Shown here piece after piece: positions 45,203 through 56,310 of a DNA stretch of 64,000 nucleotides; positions within the stretch are counted from its first letter, which is position 1, and the number at the start of each line of letters is the position of its first letter. The translations under genes and the position numbers were made by a program. The DNA is from an uncultured Flavobacteriaceae bacterium (GTDB lineage: Bacteria > Bacteroidota > Bacteroidia > Flavobacteriales > Flavobacteriaceae). The DNA lies in NCBI GenBank assembly GCA_947500525.1, contig CANMSH010000004.1, forward strand, positions 124,001 through 188,000. Reading direction: 5' to 3'. Under the pieces are notes generated by a model. The model saw nothing but the letters and a program-made list of their open reading frames with translations, did not search any database and was not told where the DNA came from.

Positions 45203-46237
45203 CTACCTTTTTATACCTTGATTATTAACCCATTGATGATATTTTCGCGCATTAGCATTGTGTTGAGAAAGCGTTTTCGCAAACTCATGATAACCTAATT
45301 TAGTTACACTAGCACACATGTAAAAATACTCATGTCTTTTATCATTTAATACGGCATCAATGGCAGAAATATCAGGCATCCCAATAAGAGCGGGAGGCAA
45401 ACCCCTATGCATATAGGTATTGTATGGGGAATCTATTTTTAGATCTGCGTTTAGCACACGTTTGTATACTTTATCTTGACCATATTTTTGTTTTAAGGCA
45501 AATATAATTGTAGGATCGGCTCCTAGAGGCCAGCCTTCTCTAATCCTATTTAAATATAAACCCGCAACAAGAGATCGCTCGCTCGCCTGGGCTGTTTCTT
45601 TTTGAACTATAGAAGCCAATGTAATAACCTCGTGCTTTGTAAAGTTTAGTTTTTTTGCTTTTGCCACTCTACTTTCATTCCAAAAGGTATCGAATTCTTT
45701 GAGAAATCGATCTCTAAACTTTTCAGCCGAAGTGTTCCAGAAAAATTCATAAGAATTGGGTATAAAAATCCCTAAGACATTGGCCTTTGTTAGTTTATTT
45801 TTTTTCAAAAAATTGGAATCTGTAATGGCCTTCAAAATACTCACGGAGTCGGCTTCTATTTGTTGAGCGATTCTTCCAGATAACTTTTCAAGCGTATCTT
45901 GATTATTGAAAGATACTTTTACAGGAGTTTGGTTGCCACTTCGTAATATGTTAACTAACTCATTGTTACTCATTCCTTTTTTGAGTTCATATTTCCCTGC
46001 TTTTACTTTATTCGGATAATTTTTTTGCTCAGCAACCCAAATAAAACTATTCTTATCTTTTAGGAAAGGAGCAAGCAAATCTATTGTTTCCTCAAAAGTT
46101 GAATTTGTTGGAATATGTAAATGCCCATTTTGACCAATATTTCCTTGATATATTTTGTTGTAGTAAGAATTACCAATATATGCACCTCCGGCAAAAGCTA
46201 TTAACACAATAATTAGTATGATCTTTTTTATACTCAT
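45203..46237 (-). CDS. mltG: endolytic murein transglycosylase
   Basis: A 344-residue YceG-like protein. An N-terminal membrane helix (IILIIVLIAFAGGAYIG) is followed by a LysM-like region and the catalytic part ITLASIVQKETAQASERSLV (catalytic Glu in QKETA) and GLYLNRIREGWPLGADPTII, then SPYNTYMHRGLPPALIGMP. It cleaves nascent glycan strands at the inner membrane and sets their length. It lies 3 bases after the GNAT gene and upstream of the DUF2279-like gene. Confidence 0.94.
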   Translation of the reverse strand: MSIKKIILIIVLIAFAGGAYIGNSYYNKIYQGNIGQNGHLHIPTNSTFEETIDLLAPFLKDKNSFIWVAEQKNYPNKVKAGKYELKKGMSNNELVNILRSGNQTPVKVSFNNQDTLEKLSGRIAQQIEADSVSILKAITDSNFLKKNKLTKANVLGIFIPNSYEFFWNTSAEKFRDRFLKEFDTFWNESRVAKAKKLNFTKHEVITLASIVQKETAQASERSLVAGLYLNRIREGWPLGADPTIIFALKQKYGQDKVYKRVLNADLKIDSPYNTYMHRGLPPALIGMPDISAIDAVLNDKRHEYFYMCASVTKLGYHEFAKTLSQHNANARKYHQWVNNQGIKR

Positions 46238-46240
46238 AAG

Positions 46241-46762
46241 TTAGTTTATACGTTGTAATAAAATTTCATCTTTAAAAGTACCATTAGAATGAATCCATTC
46301 TTTTTTTGTTCCTATTTGTACAAAGGCATGCTTTTCAAATAAGGTCATACTGGCCCGGTTATCACTTGTTACGTTTGCGAATAACTGGTGCAATTGTAAT
46401 GTCGAAAAACAATACGGTATTAAAAGCTCCAATGCTTCAGAAGCATATCCTTTTTGTTGCTCAGAAGCAATGATAATAATACCAATACCTGCTCTTCTAT
46501 GTTGAGGATTAAAGTCAAAAAGATCAATCATGCCAATAGGAGTATTGCTGTCATTTTTAACTATCATTAAACGTAATTGTTTCGCTTCATAAATATCTAA
46601 ATGAGCGCTGGCAATGTATTGTTCTAACAGATGTCTAGCAAACGGTGTTTGGGTACTACTTACTTCCCAAAAAGAAGTATCATTCTCTGTATCAAATAAA
46701 AAATTTAAGTCTTCGGGCTCAATGGCTCTAAGGTGTATATGTGTTCCTTTTAGTACTTGCAT
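46241..46762 (-). CDS. GNAT family N-acetyltransferase
   Basis: A 173-residue acetyltransferase of the RimJ/RimL-like subgroup: HIHLRAIEPEDLNFLFDTEND at the start, then IIIASEQQKGYASEALELL (acetyl-CoA loop Q-Q-K-G-Y-A) and NRASMTLFEKHAFVQIG. Acceptor unknown. It lies between dapF (4-base gap) and mltG (3-base gap), so these genes form one operon. Confidence 0.86.
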   Translation of the reverse strand: MQVLKGTHIHLRAIEPEDLNFLFDTENDTSFWEVSSTQTPFARHLLEQYIASAHLDIYEAKQLRLMIVKNDSNTPIGMIDLFDFNPQHRRAGIGIIIIASEQQKGYASEALELLIPYCFSTLQLHQLFANVTSDNRASMTLFEKHAFVQIGTKKEWIHSNGTFKDEILLQRIN

Positions 46763-46766
46763 GAAA

Positions 46767-47546
46767 TTAAATCTCTAAGGCACCCGTAAAAACTAAAGTA
46801 GCTGCACCCTTTAAAAACACATTTTTATAATGATTATTGTGAGTTTCAAAAGAAACTTCTAATAGACCACCTGGAGTATCAAGTATGACAGTGTCACTTG
46901 TTGTTTTACGTGCTTTGTGCGAAGCAATGGCAACCGCCGTAACCCCAGTGCCACAACTAAGGGTTTCATCTTCAACGCCTCTTTCATAAGTACGCACTTT
47001 AAAGGTGTTTTTATCAGTTTGCTCTACAAAATTAATATTGCTTCCTTCTTCGAAGTATGGTGCGCCATATCGCAATTTGCGTCCTGTAATTTTTACATTT
47101 ACATCATTCACATTTTTTACAAAAGTAACATGATGGGGAGATCCAGAATCTAAGAAAATGTGATTATCAAATTGTTCAATATTTTCAACATCAATCATTT
47201 TTAAACTTACTACAGCATTTTCAATAGTAGCTTCATGTAAGCCATCTATAGCTTCAAAAGAAGTATGTTGATTAATAATACCTAATAATTTTGCAAAGGC
47301 AACTAAGCATCTTCCGCCGTTACCACACATGGTGCTAGTATTACCATCAGCATTGTAATACACCATTTTAAAATCACTTATCTCTGAGTTTTCTAATAAA
47401 ATAAACCCATCTGCTCCAATACCAAATCTTCTGTCGCAAAGACGGGCTACAAGTTTGGTATTATTTTTGTCGAAAATTTCTTGACGATTGTCTATGAGGA
47501 TGAAATCATTTCCGGTACCTTGATATTTGTAAAATGTGAGCTTCAT
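46767..47546 (-). CDS. dapF: diaminopimelate epimerase
   Basis: A 259-residue cofactor-independent epimerase with the two catalytic cysteines in MCGNGGRCL and LSCGTGVTA, and the N-terminal YQGTGNDFILIDNR. It makes meso-diaminopimelate for lysine and peptidoglycan. It heads a minus-strand operon with a GNAT gene, mltG and a DUF2279-like gene, linking it to cell-wall synthesis. Confidence 0.97.
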   Translation of the reverse strand: MKLTFYKYQGTGNDFILIDNRQEIFDKNNTKLVARLCDRRFGIGADGFILLENSEISDFKMVYYNADGNTSTMCGNGGRCLVAFAKLLGIINQHTSFEAIDGLHEATIENAVVSLKMIDVENIEQFDNHIFLDSGSPHHVTFVKNVNDVNVKITGRKLRYGAPYFEEGSNINFVEQTDKNTFKVRTYERGVEDETLSCGTGVTAVAIASHKARKTTSDTVILDTPGGLLEVSFETHNNHYKNVFLKGAATLVFTGALEI

Positions 47547-47630
47547 AATTGCACAAATGTAAGGATAATTTACAAAGTTTTGTGCTTGTTAAAGTATCGT
47601 TAAAGTGATTTTATTTTTATAATAATCTGT

Positions 47631-47638
47631 TATTTTTG
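47631..47638 (+). promoter_or_regulatory. -7 promoter box of degP-like gene
   Basis: TATTTTTG matches TAnnTTTG exactly, 57 bases before the start codon. No clear TTG lies 19 bases upstream. Confidence 0.45.
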
Positions 47639-47695
47639 AATGTTATTTGGACTAATAACAGCGTAAATGATCAATAATTATTTAAATTAAAGCGT

Positions 47696-49150
47696 ATGAA
47701 AAAAATAGCAAGTTTGATGTTTGCATCTATTTTAGGCGGAGGGCTAGCTCTTGGAGGATATTTATTAATTACTAAAGATGGGGGGAGTGGTTTTTCTATT
47801 AAAGAAGGGCAAAACCCAAAAGTTTTTCAAACTAAATATGTGTCTACAACGACAACGGCATTGGATGGGACGACGATTGATTTTACCAAGGCGGCCGAAG
47901 AAACAATCAATGCAGTTGTGCATGTTAAAAACAGGGCATCTGCAAGATTGAGTCCTTTAGAAGAATTTTTCTATGGTGACAGTAGGGGATCTAATGAGAA
48001 ATCATTGGTTGGTGCTGGATCTGGTGTTATTATTTCTCCTGATGGGTATATCATAACAAATAATCACGTAATAAAAGGCGCAGATGATTTAGAAATAGTA
48101 TTGAATGATCAAAAGACATACACCGCAGAGGTAATCGGTAAACACGAAGCCTCAGATATTGCTTTATTAAAGATAAATGCTCCAGATGATTTACCATATG
48201 TTCCTTTTGGCAACTCTGATGCTATTAAAGTGGGAGAATGGGTGTTGGCAGTTGGAAATCCGTTTAACTTAACATCAACAGTAACAGCTGGTATTGTGAG
48301 CGCGAAGGCAAGAAATATTGAATTGCCAAGTCGTACAAATATGATACGTTCTTTTATTCAAACTGATGCAGCTGTAAATCCTGGAAACAGTGGTGGAGCC
48401 TTAGTCAATGTAAGAGGTGAGTTGATGGGGATAAATACCTTAATATCATCTCAAACGGGATCGTATGTTGGATATTCGTTCGCAGTACCTTCAAATATAG
48501 CAAAGAAAGTGATTGATGATCTGATAGAATATGGAGATGTGAGAACGGCATATATTGGAATCAATTATTTAGATTTGAATACCAAGCAAGCAAAAGAAGA
48601 ATTTGAGTTAAATGGAGTTTCTGAAGGTGTCTTAATTACTGGATTGACCGATAACGGAGGAGCTGCAGAAGCGGGTTTAAAAGTAAATGATATTATTATA
48701 AAAGCTGATTATATTGATGTTAATCGGTTCTCTGATTTGCAAGGTTTTCTGAGTACAAAGCGACCCGGAGATGCAATTAGTATTACGGTATTGCGAGATG
48801 GAAAAGAAAAGGAATTCAATGTGAATTTGAAAAATCAATTTGGCAAATTGAGCATAGATAAATATGATTTTACTAAAGAAGCTTTAGGTGATTTGAAAGA
48901 AATACCTAAGAATAAGGCCAAAGAATTTAAGATTAACTATGGTTTGGTTTTTAGCGGTATGTTAAATGAATTATTGGAGCGTCAAGAAGTAAAAAAAGGA
49001 GACATTTTATTAAAGATTAATGAAAAGAAAGTCTATAGTGTAGATGATGTAGAAAATGAATTACGCAAAAACAAAGGAAAGAGAGTCATCTTACAAGTGC
49101 TGAATCAACAAGGATATGCCGAGTATATTCAAGCGATTGTAAGAAATTAA
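47696..49150 (+). CDS. Do/DegP-family serine protease (HtrA-like)
   Basis: A 484-residue periplasmic protease. The N-terminus is a signal or anchor (MKKIASLMFASILGGGLALGG). The trypsin-like domain has the triad His in ITNNHVIKGA, Asp in EASDIALLKI and Ser in NPGNSGGALVN. Two PDZ-like domains follow (about 285-375 and 400-480). It degrades misfolded envelope proteins. It stands alone, with a terminator hairpin 20 bases after its stop. Confidence 0.94.
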   Translation: MKKIASLMFASILGGGLALGGYLLITKDGGSGFSIKEGQNPKVFQTKYVSTTTTALDGTTIDFTKAAEETINAVVHVKNRASARLSPLEEFFYGDSRGSNEKSLVGAGSGVIISPDGYIITNNHVIKGADDLEIVLNDQKTYTAEVIGKHEASDIALLKINAPDDLPYVPFGNSDAIKVGEWVLAVGNPFNLTSTVTAGIVSAKARNIELPSRTNMIRSFIQTDAAVNPGNSGGALVNVRGELMGINTLISSQTGSYVGYSFAVPSNIAKKVIDDLIEYGDVRTAYIGINYLDLNTKQAKEEFELNGVSEGVLITGLTDNGGAAEAGLKVNDIIIKADYIDVNRFSDLQGFLSTKRPGDAISITVLRDGKEKEFNVNLKNQFGKLSIDKYDFTKEALGDLKEIPKNKAKEFKINYGLVFSGMLNELLERQEVKKGDILLKINEKKVYSVDDVENELRKNKGKRVILQVLNQQGYAEYIQAIVRN

Positions 49151-49170
49151 AAACAGAAAGTTAATGTGAT

Positions 49171-49204
49171 AAAATTCCCTCGAAATTCCGAGGGAATTTT
49201 TTTT
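49171..49204 (+). terminator. terminator of degP-like gene
   Basis: A perfect 12-bp stem (AAAATTCCCTCG with CGAGGGAATTTT) followed by a T-run. It lies inside the open frame upstream of the GAPDH start, supporting ATG 49274 as the true start. Confidence 0.87.
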
Positions 49205-49236
49205 AAAAAATGTTATACGCAAACGTTTGAAATATG

Positions 49237-49244
49237 TACTTTTG
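49237..49244 (+). promoter_or_regulatory. -7 promoter box of GAPDH gene
   Basis: TACTTTTG matches TAnnTTTG exactly, 29 bases before ATG 49274. The -33 element is not clear. Confidence 0.48.
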
Positions 49245-49273
49245 CCAAAAATTTAAATTCAAAATATAGTACA

Positions 49274-50719
49274 ATGTCTAGAGACGAAACCTATGAGAAA
49301 GAACTTGCTTTTCAAGCCGACCGGAGAAGAGCAACGGTTGAATTCATAAACATTATTAGTGATCTTTGGTATGACAATACCATTGAGTTAGTGTTATTTA
49401 GAAATCCGTTAATCGATAGAAAGGTTAGTGAGATCTTAAATTTACTCGAATATGCAGGCGATTTTGTTCAAAAACCAATCTCTATTTTTGATGCCGTTGA
49501 AATAGCCAGAGCCTTGAATCAACTTGATTTGCCACCTTCTAAACTTGATATTGGTAAATTGGCTTATGAATATCACTTAGACGATGATGCCGACAATTTA
49601 GTGGCTTTTGTGTCAGATAAACTAAAGGACGCTAAAAAATCTAACGGCATTGCCCCTAAAGATGTGGTTTTATATGGTTTTGGTAGAATAGGTCGTTTAT
49701 TGGCGCGTGAACTCATGAGCAGAACTGGTAAAGGCAAGCAAATGCGCTTGCGTGCTATCGTAACAAGAGGAGAGGTGACCGAGGCAGTTTTAGAAAAAAG
49801 GGCTTCATTATTGCGCAGTGACTCTGTTCATGGTGATTTTGCAGGCACAGTGAAGGCTGATATTGAAAATAAAGCCTTGATTATTGATGGGACTACTGTT
49901 TTTATGATTTCTGCAAACGCTCCTGAAGATATTGACTATACTCAATTTGGTATAGATAATGCCTTAGTGATCGATAATACAGGTGCCTTTAGAGACAAAG
50001 AAGCCTTGAGTCGTCATCTTGTTGGAAAAGGAGTGAGTAAGGTATTATTAACGGCCCCAGGGAAGGGAGTGCCCAATATTGTTCATGGTGTAAACCATAC
50101 TGAGCATAATCCGGATAAAATCGATATTTTCTCTGCGGCTTCATGCACAACGAATGCCATTACACCAGTGTTAAAAGTACTAGAAGATAGTTTCGGTATT
50201 TCTTCAGGGCATTTAGAAACCATTCACGCATACACCAACGATCAGAATTTAGTAGATAATATGCACAGTAAATACCGTAGAGGGCGGGCGGCAGCCTTAA
50301 ATATGGTAATTACTGAAACAGGAGCAGGTAAAGCGGTAGCAAAAGCTTTGCCTATACTAGAGGGAAAGTTGACTTCAAGTGCCATTAGAGTTCCTGTGCC
50401 AAATGGTTCTTTGGCCATTTTAAATTTACAATTAGATACAGCCACAAGTGCAGATGCAATAAATGCTACGATGAAGAAATATGCGCTAGAAGGTGATTTA
50501 GTAGAGCAAATAAGGTATTCAATAAATAATGAGTTAGTCTCATCAGATATTGTAGGTACTTCAGAGCCTTCCATTTTTGATAGTAACGCAACCATCGTAT
50601 CTCCAGATGGTAAGACGTGCGTCATCTATATATGGTATGATAACGAGTACGGTTATAGTCATCAAGTAATCCGTTTAGCCAAGTACATTTCTAAAGTGAG
50701 ACGGTATACTTATTATTAG
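49274..50719 (+). CDS. glyceraldehyde-3-phosphate dehydrogenase, long form
   Basis: A 481-residue GAPDH. The NAD-binding VLYGFGRIGRLLARELM begins only at about residue 135; the catalytic Cys291 is in SAASCTTNAITP and TIHAYTNDQN holds the active-site His region. The first 130 residues (helical, charged) precede the normal about 340-residue enzyme and are not part of the standard GAPDH fold; long forms like this are known in Bacteroidetes. ATG 49274 is chosen because the frame upstream contains a terminator. It may be the gluconeogenic or regulated paralogue; a second GAPDH gene would be expected elsewhere. Confidence 0.9.
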   Translation: MSRDETYEKELAFQADRRRATVEFINIISDLWYDNTIELVLFRNPLIDRKVSEILNLLEYAGDFVQKPISIFDAVEIARALNQLDLPPSKLDIGKLAYEYHLDDDADNLVAFVSDKLKDAKKSNGIAPKDVVLYGFGRIGRLLARELMSRTGKGKQMRLRAIVTRGEVTEAVLEKRASLLRSDSVHGDFAGTVKADIENKALIIDGTTVFMISANAPEDIDYTQFGIDNALVIDNTGAFRDKEALSRHLVGKGVSKVLLTAPGKGVPNIVHGVNHTEHNPDKIDIFSAASCTTNAITPVLKVLEDSFGISSGHLETIHAYTNDQNLVDNMHSKYRRGRAAALNMVITETGAGKAVAKALPILEGKLTSSAIRVPVPNGSLAILNLQLDTATSADAINATMKKYALEGDLVEQIRYSINNELVSSDIVGTSEPSIFDSNATIVSPDGKTCVIYIWYDNEYGYSHQVIRLAKYISKVRRYTYY

Positions 50720-50753
50720 TAACTAATAGTATTTATAAAGTGAAAAGCTGATA

Positions 50754-50785
50754 AAAAAACCGAAACATCTCGTTTCGGTTTTTTT
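50754..50785. terminator. terminator of GAPDH gene
   Basis: A perfect 13-bp stem (AAAAAACCGAAAC with GTTTCGGTTTTTT), 5-base loop, T-run after. Confidence 0.9.
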
Positions 50786-50815
50786 GTAGAGCTAAATGTC
50801 GAACTAACATCATAA

Positions 50816-52849
<2,034 letters not shown>

Positions 52850-53011
52850 GTGAATCACACTTTTTGAAATATTTAAGCGGCATTTTTTTCTTTCTGATAC
52901 ATGATTCTAGATAGTTAAAATAGTTAAAAAAAAATACACGCAATGGTATTTTGATTATCTTAGTGTGCTTAATATGTTACTCAATATTAAAAAAAGCACC
53001 TAACCAGTGCT

Positions 53012-53692
53012 ATGAAAATGAAATCTACTAATAAAACCCTGCTATTAACGAGCTTTCTGATAGTCTCGTTAGCGTATACATATGCGCATATTGCTGATTT
53101 AAAATGGCTTATGTATTGGTCTAAACCATTTCTAATGCCAATATTAGGTCTGTATTATGTGTCTATTGCGAAGAAAATCGATTATAGATATATAGTAGCT
53201 TTATGTTTCGCTTTTATTGGTGATCTCCTGTTCTTAAGTGAAAAAGAGTTTTTGTTTGTCTTAGGAATGAGTAGTTTTTTAATATTCGTATTGATGAATA
53301 TGATTATTATATCGAAAAAAGCGGGAGAAATTAAATTAGACATATTTTATCTCGCAATTCTTCCATTTATTCTAATTTCCATAGCTGTTATATCAGTATT
53401 TTTTGGAGATGTTGGTTTAATGAAACTCTTATTTATTATTTACGGAAGTGTTTTAGGTTTATACGGAGCTTTTTCTTTGTATTGGTATTTAAAAGAACGA
53501 AGTAAATGGGTGCTGCTGAACCTGTTAGGCTCTCTTTTGTTTTTTGCTGCAGCTATTGCTAAAGGGTTGAAGGAAGTAGAAGGCCCTAATGATAGTTACA
53601 AGATTCTCAATATGACTTTCTATATTTTGGCAATGATTTTAATCACACAGAGTTATGCGAATCATACGACTAGTGATCAAAAAAAAATATAG
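53012..53692 (+). CDS. YhhN/TMEM86-family membrane protein (lysoplasmalogenase-like)
   Basis: A 226-residue polytopic protein with about eight hydrophobic segments, including a KPFLMPILGLYY start and CFAFIGDLLFLS, the conserved G-D in the second helix region of the YhhN family. Members hydrolyse lysoplasmalogens in animals; activity in bacteria is not certain. It converges with the YbaB gene with 8 bases between stops. Confidence 0.83.
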   Translation: MKMKSTNKTLLLTSFLIVSLAYTYAHIADLKWLMYWSKPFLMPILGLYYVSIAKKIDYRYIVALCFAFIGDLLFLSEKEFLFVLGMSSFLIFVLMNMIIISKKAGEIKLDIFYLAILPFILISIAVISVFFGDVGLMKLLFIIYGSVLGLYGAFSLYWYLKERSKWVLLNLLGSLLFFAAAIAKGLKEVEGPNDSYKILNMTFYILAMILITQSYANHTTSDQKKI

Positions 53693-53700
53693 TCTTCCTC

Positions 53701-54024
53701 TTATTTGAATAAATCCATTCCTGGGATATTTGGCATCCCGTCTTTTGCGGCTGCCGCCATTTCGGCATCGTTGATCTTGCCGGCTTTTGTAAGGGCATCA
53801 TTCAAAGCGATTATTAAATAATCTTCAAGGGCTTCTTTATCTTGTAAGAGAGCATCTGCAATAGAAATCTCTTTAATTTCTCTATTTGCCGTTGTTGTTA
53901 CTTTAACTGCGCCTCCATTAGATTGTCCATCCACTAAAACGGTGTTTAACCTAAGTTTTGTTTCTTCTACTTTTTGTTTTGCAAGTTTTAATTTTTGCAT
54001 CATTCCAGAGATATCTCCAAACAT
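53701..54024 (-). CDS. YbaB/EbfC family nucleoid-associated protein
   Basis: A 107-residue protein with helical N- and C-termini and the central [20 protein letters not shown] (V-x-G-x-A/S-G-G-x-V-K-V) of the YbaB fold. Homologues form tweezer-shaped dimers that bind DNA. ATG 54024 gives the typical [18 protein letters not shown] start; an earlier in-frame ATG at 54057 adds 11 unlikely residues. No dnaX or recR lies beside it, unlike in many bacteria. Confidence 0.88.
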   Translation of the reverse strand: MFGDISGMMQKLKLAKQKVEETKLRLNTVLVDGQSNGGAVKVTTTANREIKEISIADALLQDKEALEDYLIIALNDALTKAGKINDAEMAAAAKDGMPNIPGMDLFK

Positions 54025-54093
54025 AATTGTGAATTCTTTAATAGTTAGTGATAACAAAATTACTATTTTAGTTGTTCATAAACCTCTAAAAAA

Positions 54094-56256
54094 ATGAAGA
54101 ATTTAGTTCAATTTGTAGTTGTATTATCACTTATTTTTACAACTTCATGTAAAGAAGAAAAAATGAAAAGTAATATTGAGGCTCCCGTAGCAGAGAAAGT
54201 TCCAAAAGAATTAGAAAAACATGGAGATGTACGAGTAGATAATTACTATTGGATGCGATTGACTGATGAGCAGAAGAATGCTAAAACACCTGACGAGCAC
54301 ACGCAAAAGGTACTTGATTATCTGAACGCTGAGAATGCGTATTACGATACCATTACTGCGCATACCAAGCAATTTAAGGAGGACTTGTTTAAAGAAATGA
54401 AAGCCCGAATTAAAGAAGATGATGAATCTGTTCCATACAAAAGTAATGGCTACTTCTATATAACTAGATATGAGACAGGTGGTCAATATCCTATATATGC
54501 TCGTAAGAAAGGTAGTTTAGAGGCTGAAGAAGAGATTTTGTTCGATGTGAATAAAATGGCCGAAGGTTATGATTATTACGCTTTACGCGGATTGAATGTA
54601 AGCGAAGATAATAAGATAGCCGCTTTTGCTGTAGACACCGTAAGTCGAAGACAATACGTTGTACAGTTCAAAAATTTAGAAACTGGTGAAATTTATCCTG
54701 ATAGAATAGAAAATACAACTGGAGGAGCTACTTGGGCAAATGATAATAAAACAGTTTTTTATACTAAAAAAGACCCAATTACATTGCGAAGTGAGAAGAT
54801 ATATAAACATGTACTCGGAACTGATGCATCTGAAGACGAGGTTGTTTTTCACGAAAAAGATGAGACGTTTGACACATTTGTGTACAAAACAAAGTCTAAG
54901 AAATTCATCATGATAGGGTCTTATAGTACCCTAACACAAGAATATCAAGCTTTAGATGCTAATAATCCGAATGGTTCGTTAAAGGTGATTCAACCTCGAA
55001 CACGTGGTTTAGAGTATAGTGTTTCGCATTACAAGGATCATTTTTATGTGTTGACAAATAAAGATGACGCAAAGAACTTCAAACTCATGAAGACTCCAGA
55101 AGATAAAACAACTATGGACAATTGGGTTGATGTTATTCCCCATAGAGATGATACTTTATTAGAAGATATTTCGATTTTTAAAGAGTATTTGGTACTTGAA
55201 GAACGCACGAATGGACTTAATAAAATACGTATTAAACGCTGGGATGATACGGCTGACTATTACCTGCCCTTTGATGAGGAAACCTACTCTGTAGGTGTTT
55301 ATAATAATCCTGATTTTGATACTGATATTATCCGTTACGGATATAATTCGTTTACAACTCCGGCTTCTGTCATTGATTTTAACATGAGTGATCAGTCAAA
55401 AGAAATTAAGAAAGAACAAGAAGTACTTGGTGGAAAATTTGATAAGAACAATTATACTAGTGAACGTCTATGGATCGATGCGAGAGATGGCAAAAAAGTA
55501 GCCGTTTCTATAGTGCGAAGAAAGGACACAGAGTTAGGTGCAAATACGCCTTTATTATTATATGCCTATGGTTCTTATGGTTATACCATTCCTGACGGAT
55601 TTAGTACAACACGCTTAAGTTTATTAGATAGAGGGTTTGTGTATGCCTTGGCACATATTCGTGGTAGCCAATATCTAGGAAGACAATGGTATGAAGATGG
55701 TAAATTATTCAATAAAATGAATACGTTTACAGATTTTATAGATGCAGGAAAAGGGTTGATTGAAAAAGGATATACATCTGCTCCTCATTTGTACGCTAGT
55801 GGTGGTTCTGCCGGGGGATTGTTAATGGGAGGTATTGTGAATATGAGCCCAAAAACGTTTAATGGTATTATTGCTGCTGTTCCTTTTGTGGATGTCATGA
55901 CGACAATGTTAGATACCTCAATTCCGTTAACTACATCTGAATATGATGAATGGGGAAATCCGAATGAGAAAGAATATTATGATTACATGTTATCGTATTC
56001 GCCTTATGATCACGTAAAAGCGCAAGATTACCCTCATATGTTAGTTACTACCGGATTGCATGATTCGCAGGTGCAGTATTATGAACCTGCAAAATGGGTA
56101 GCAAAGTTAAGAGCATACAAAACAGATACTAATCTTTTATTGCTGCATACCAACATGGAAGCTGGTCATGGCGGTGCTTCTGGTAGATTTAATGCCTTAA
56201 AGGAGACCGCTAGAGATTATGCCTTCTTTTTAGATTTAGAAGGGATAAAAAAGTAA
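54094..56256 (+). CDS. oligopeptidase B-like S9 peptidase, lipoprotein
   Basis: A 720-residue protein with lipobox TTSC (Cys19) after a hydrophobic signal, so probably membrane-anchored in the periplasm. It has a beta-propeller and a C-terminal hydrolase domain: Ser572 in ASGGSAGGLLMG, the Asp in TTGLHDSQVQYYEP and His in MEAGHGGASGRF. The YWMR stretch near residue 52 and the overall pattern fit oligopeptidase B, which cuts after Arg or Lys. The second S9 enzyme of the window (9984-12128) is of the prolyl type. Confidence 0.92.
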   Translation: MKNLVQFVVVLSLIFTTSCKEEKMKSNIEAPVAEKVPKELEKHGDVRVDNYYWMRLTDEQKNAKTPDEHTQKVLDYLNAENAYYDTITAHTKQFKEDLFKEMKARIKEDDESVPYKSNGYFYITRYETGGQYPIYARKKGSLEAEEEILFDVNKMAEGYDYYALRGLNVSEDNKIAAFAVDTVSRRQYVVQFKNLETGEIYPDRIENTTGGATWANDNKTVFYTKKDPITLRSEKIYKHVLGTDASEDEVVFHEKDETFDTFVYKTKSKKFIMIGSYSTLTQEYQALDANNPNGSLKVIQPRTRGLEYSVSHYKDHFYVLTNKDDAKNFKLMKTPEDKTTMDNWVDVIPHRDDTLLEDISIFKEYLVLEERTNGLNKIRIKRWDDTADYYLPFDEETYSVGVYNNPDFDTDIIRYGYNSFTTPASVIDFNMSDQSKEIKKEQEVLGGKFDKNNYTSERLWIDARDGKKVAVSIVRRKDTELGANTPLLLYAYGSYGYTIPDGFSTTRLSLLDRGFVYALAHIRGSQYLGRQWYEDGKLFNKMNTFTDFIDAGKGLIEKGYTSAPHLYASGGSAGGLLMGGIVNMSPKTFNGIIAAVPFVDVMTTMLDTSIPLTTSEYDEWGNPNEKEYYDYMLSYSPYDHVKAQDYPHMLVTTGLHDSQVQYYEPAKWVAKLRAYKTDTNLLLLHTNMEAGHGGASGRFNALKETARDYAFFLDLEGIKK

Positions 56257-56271
56257 TTAAAAAAAAAATAG

Positions 56272-56279
56272 TAAATTTG
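56272..56279 (+). promoter_or_regulatory. -7 promoter box upstream of cysteate-synthase-like gene
   Basis: TAAATTTG matches TAnnTTTG exactly, 31 bases before ATG 56311. The preceding sequence is an A-run without a clear TTG. Confidence 0.48.
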
Positions 56280-56310
56280 CCCGATTAAATAATAATCATA
56301 TTTGATTACT

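Noticed and set aside
49166..49273. Longer N-terminus for GAPDH
   Set aside because: It would run through the degP terminator hairpin and the promoter box, and its composition does not resemble the protein.
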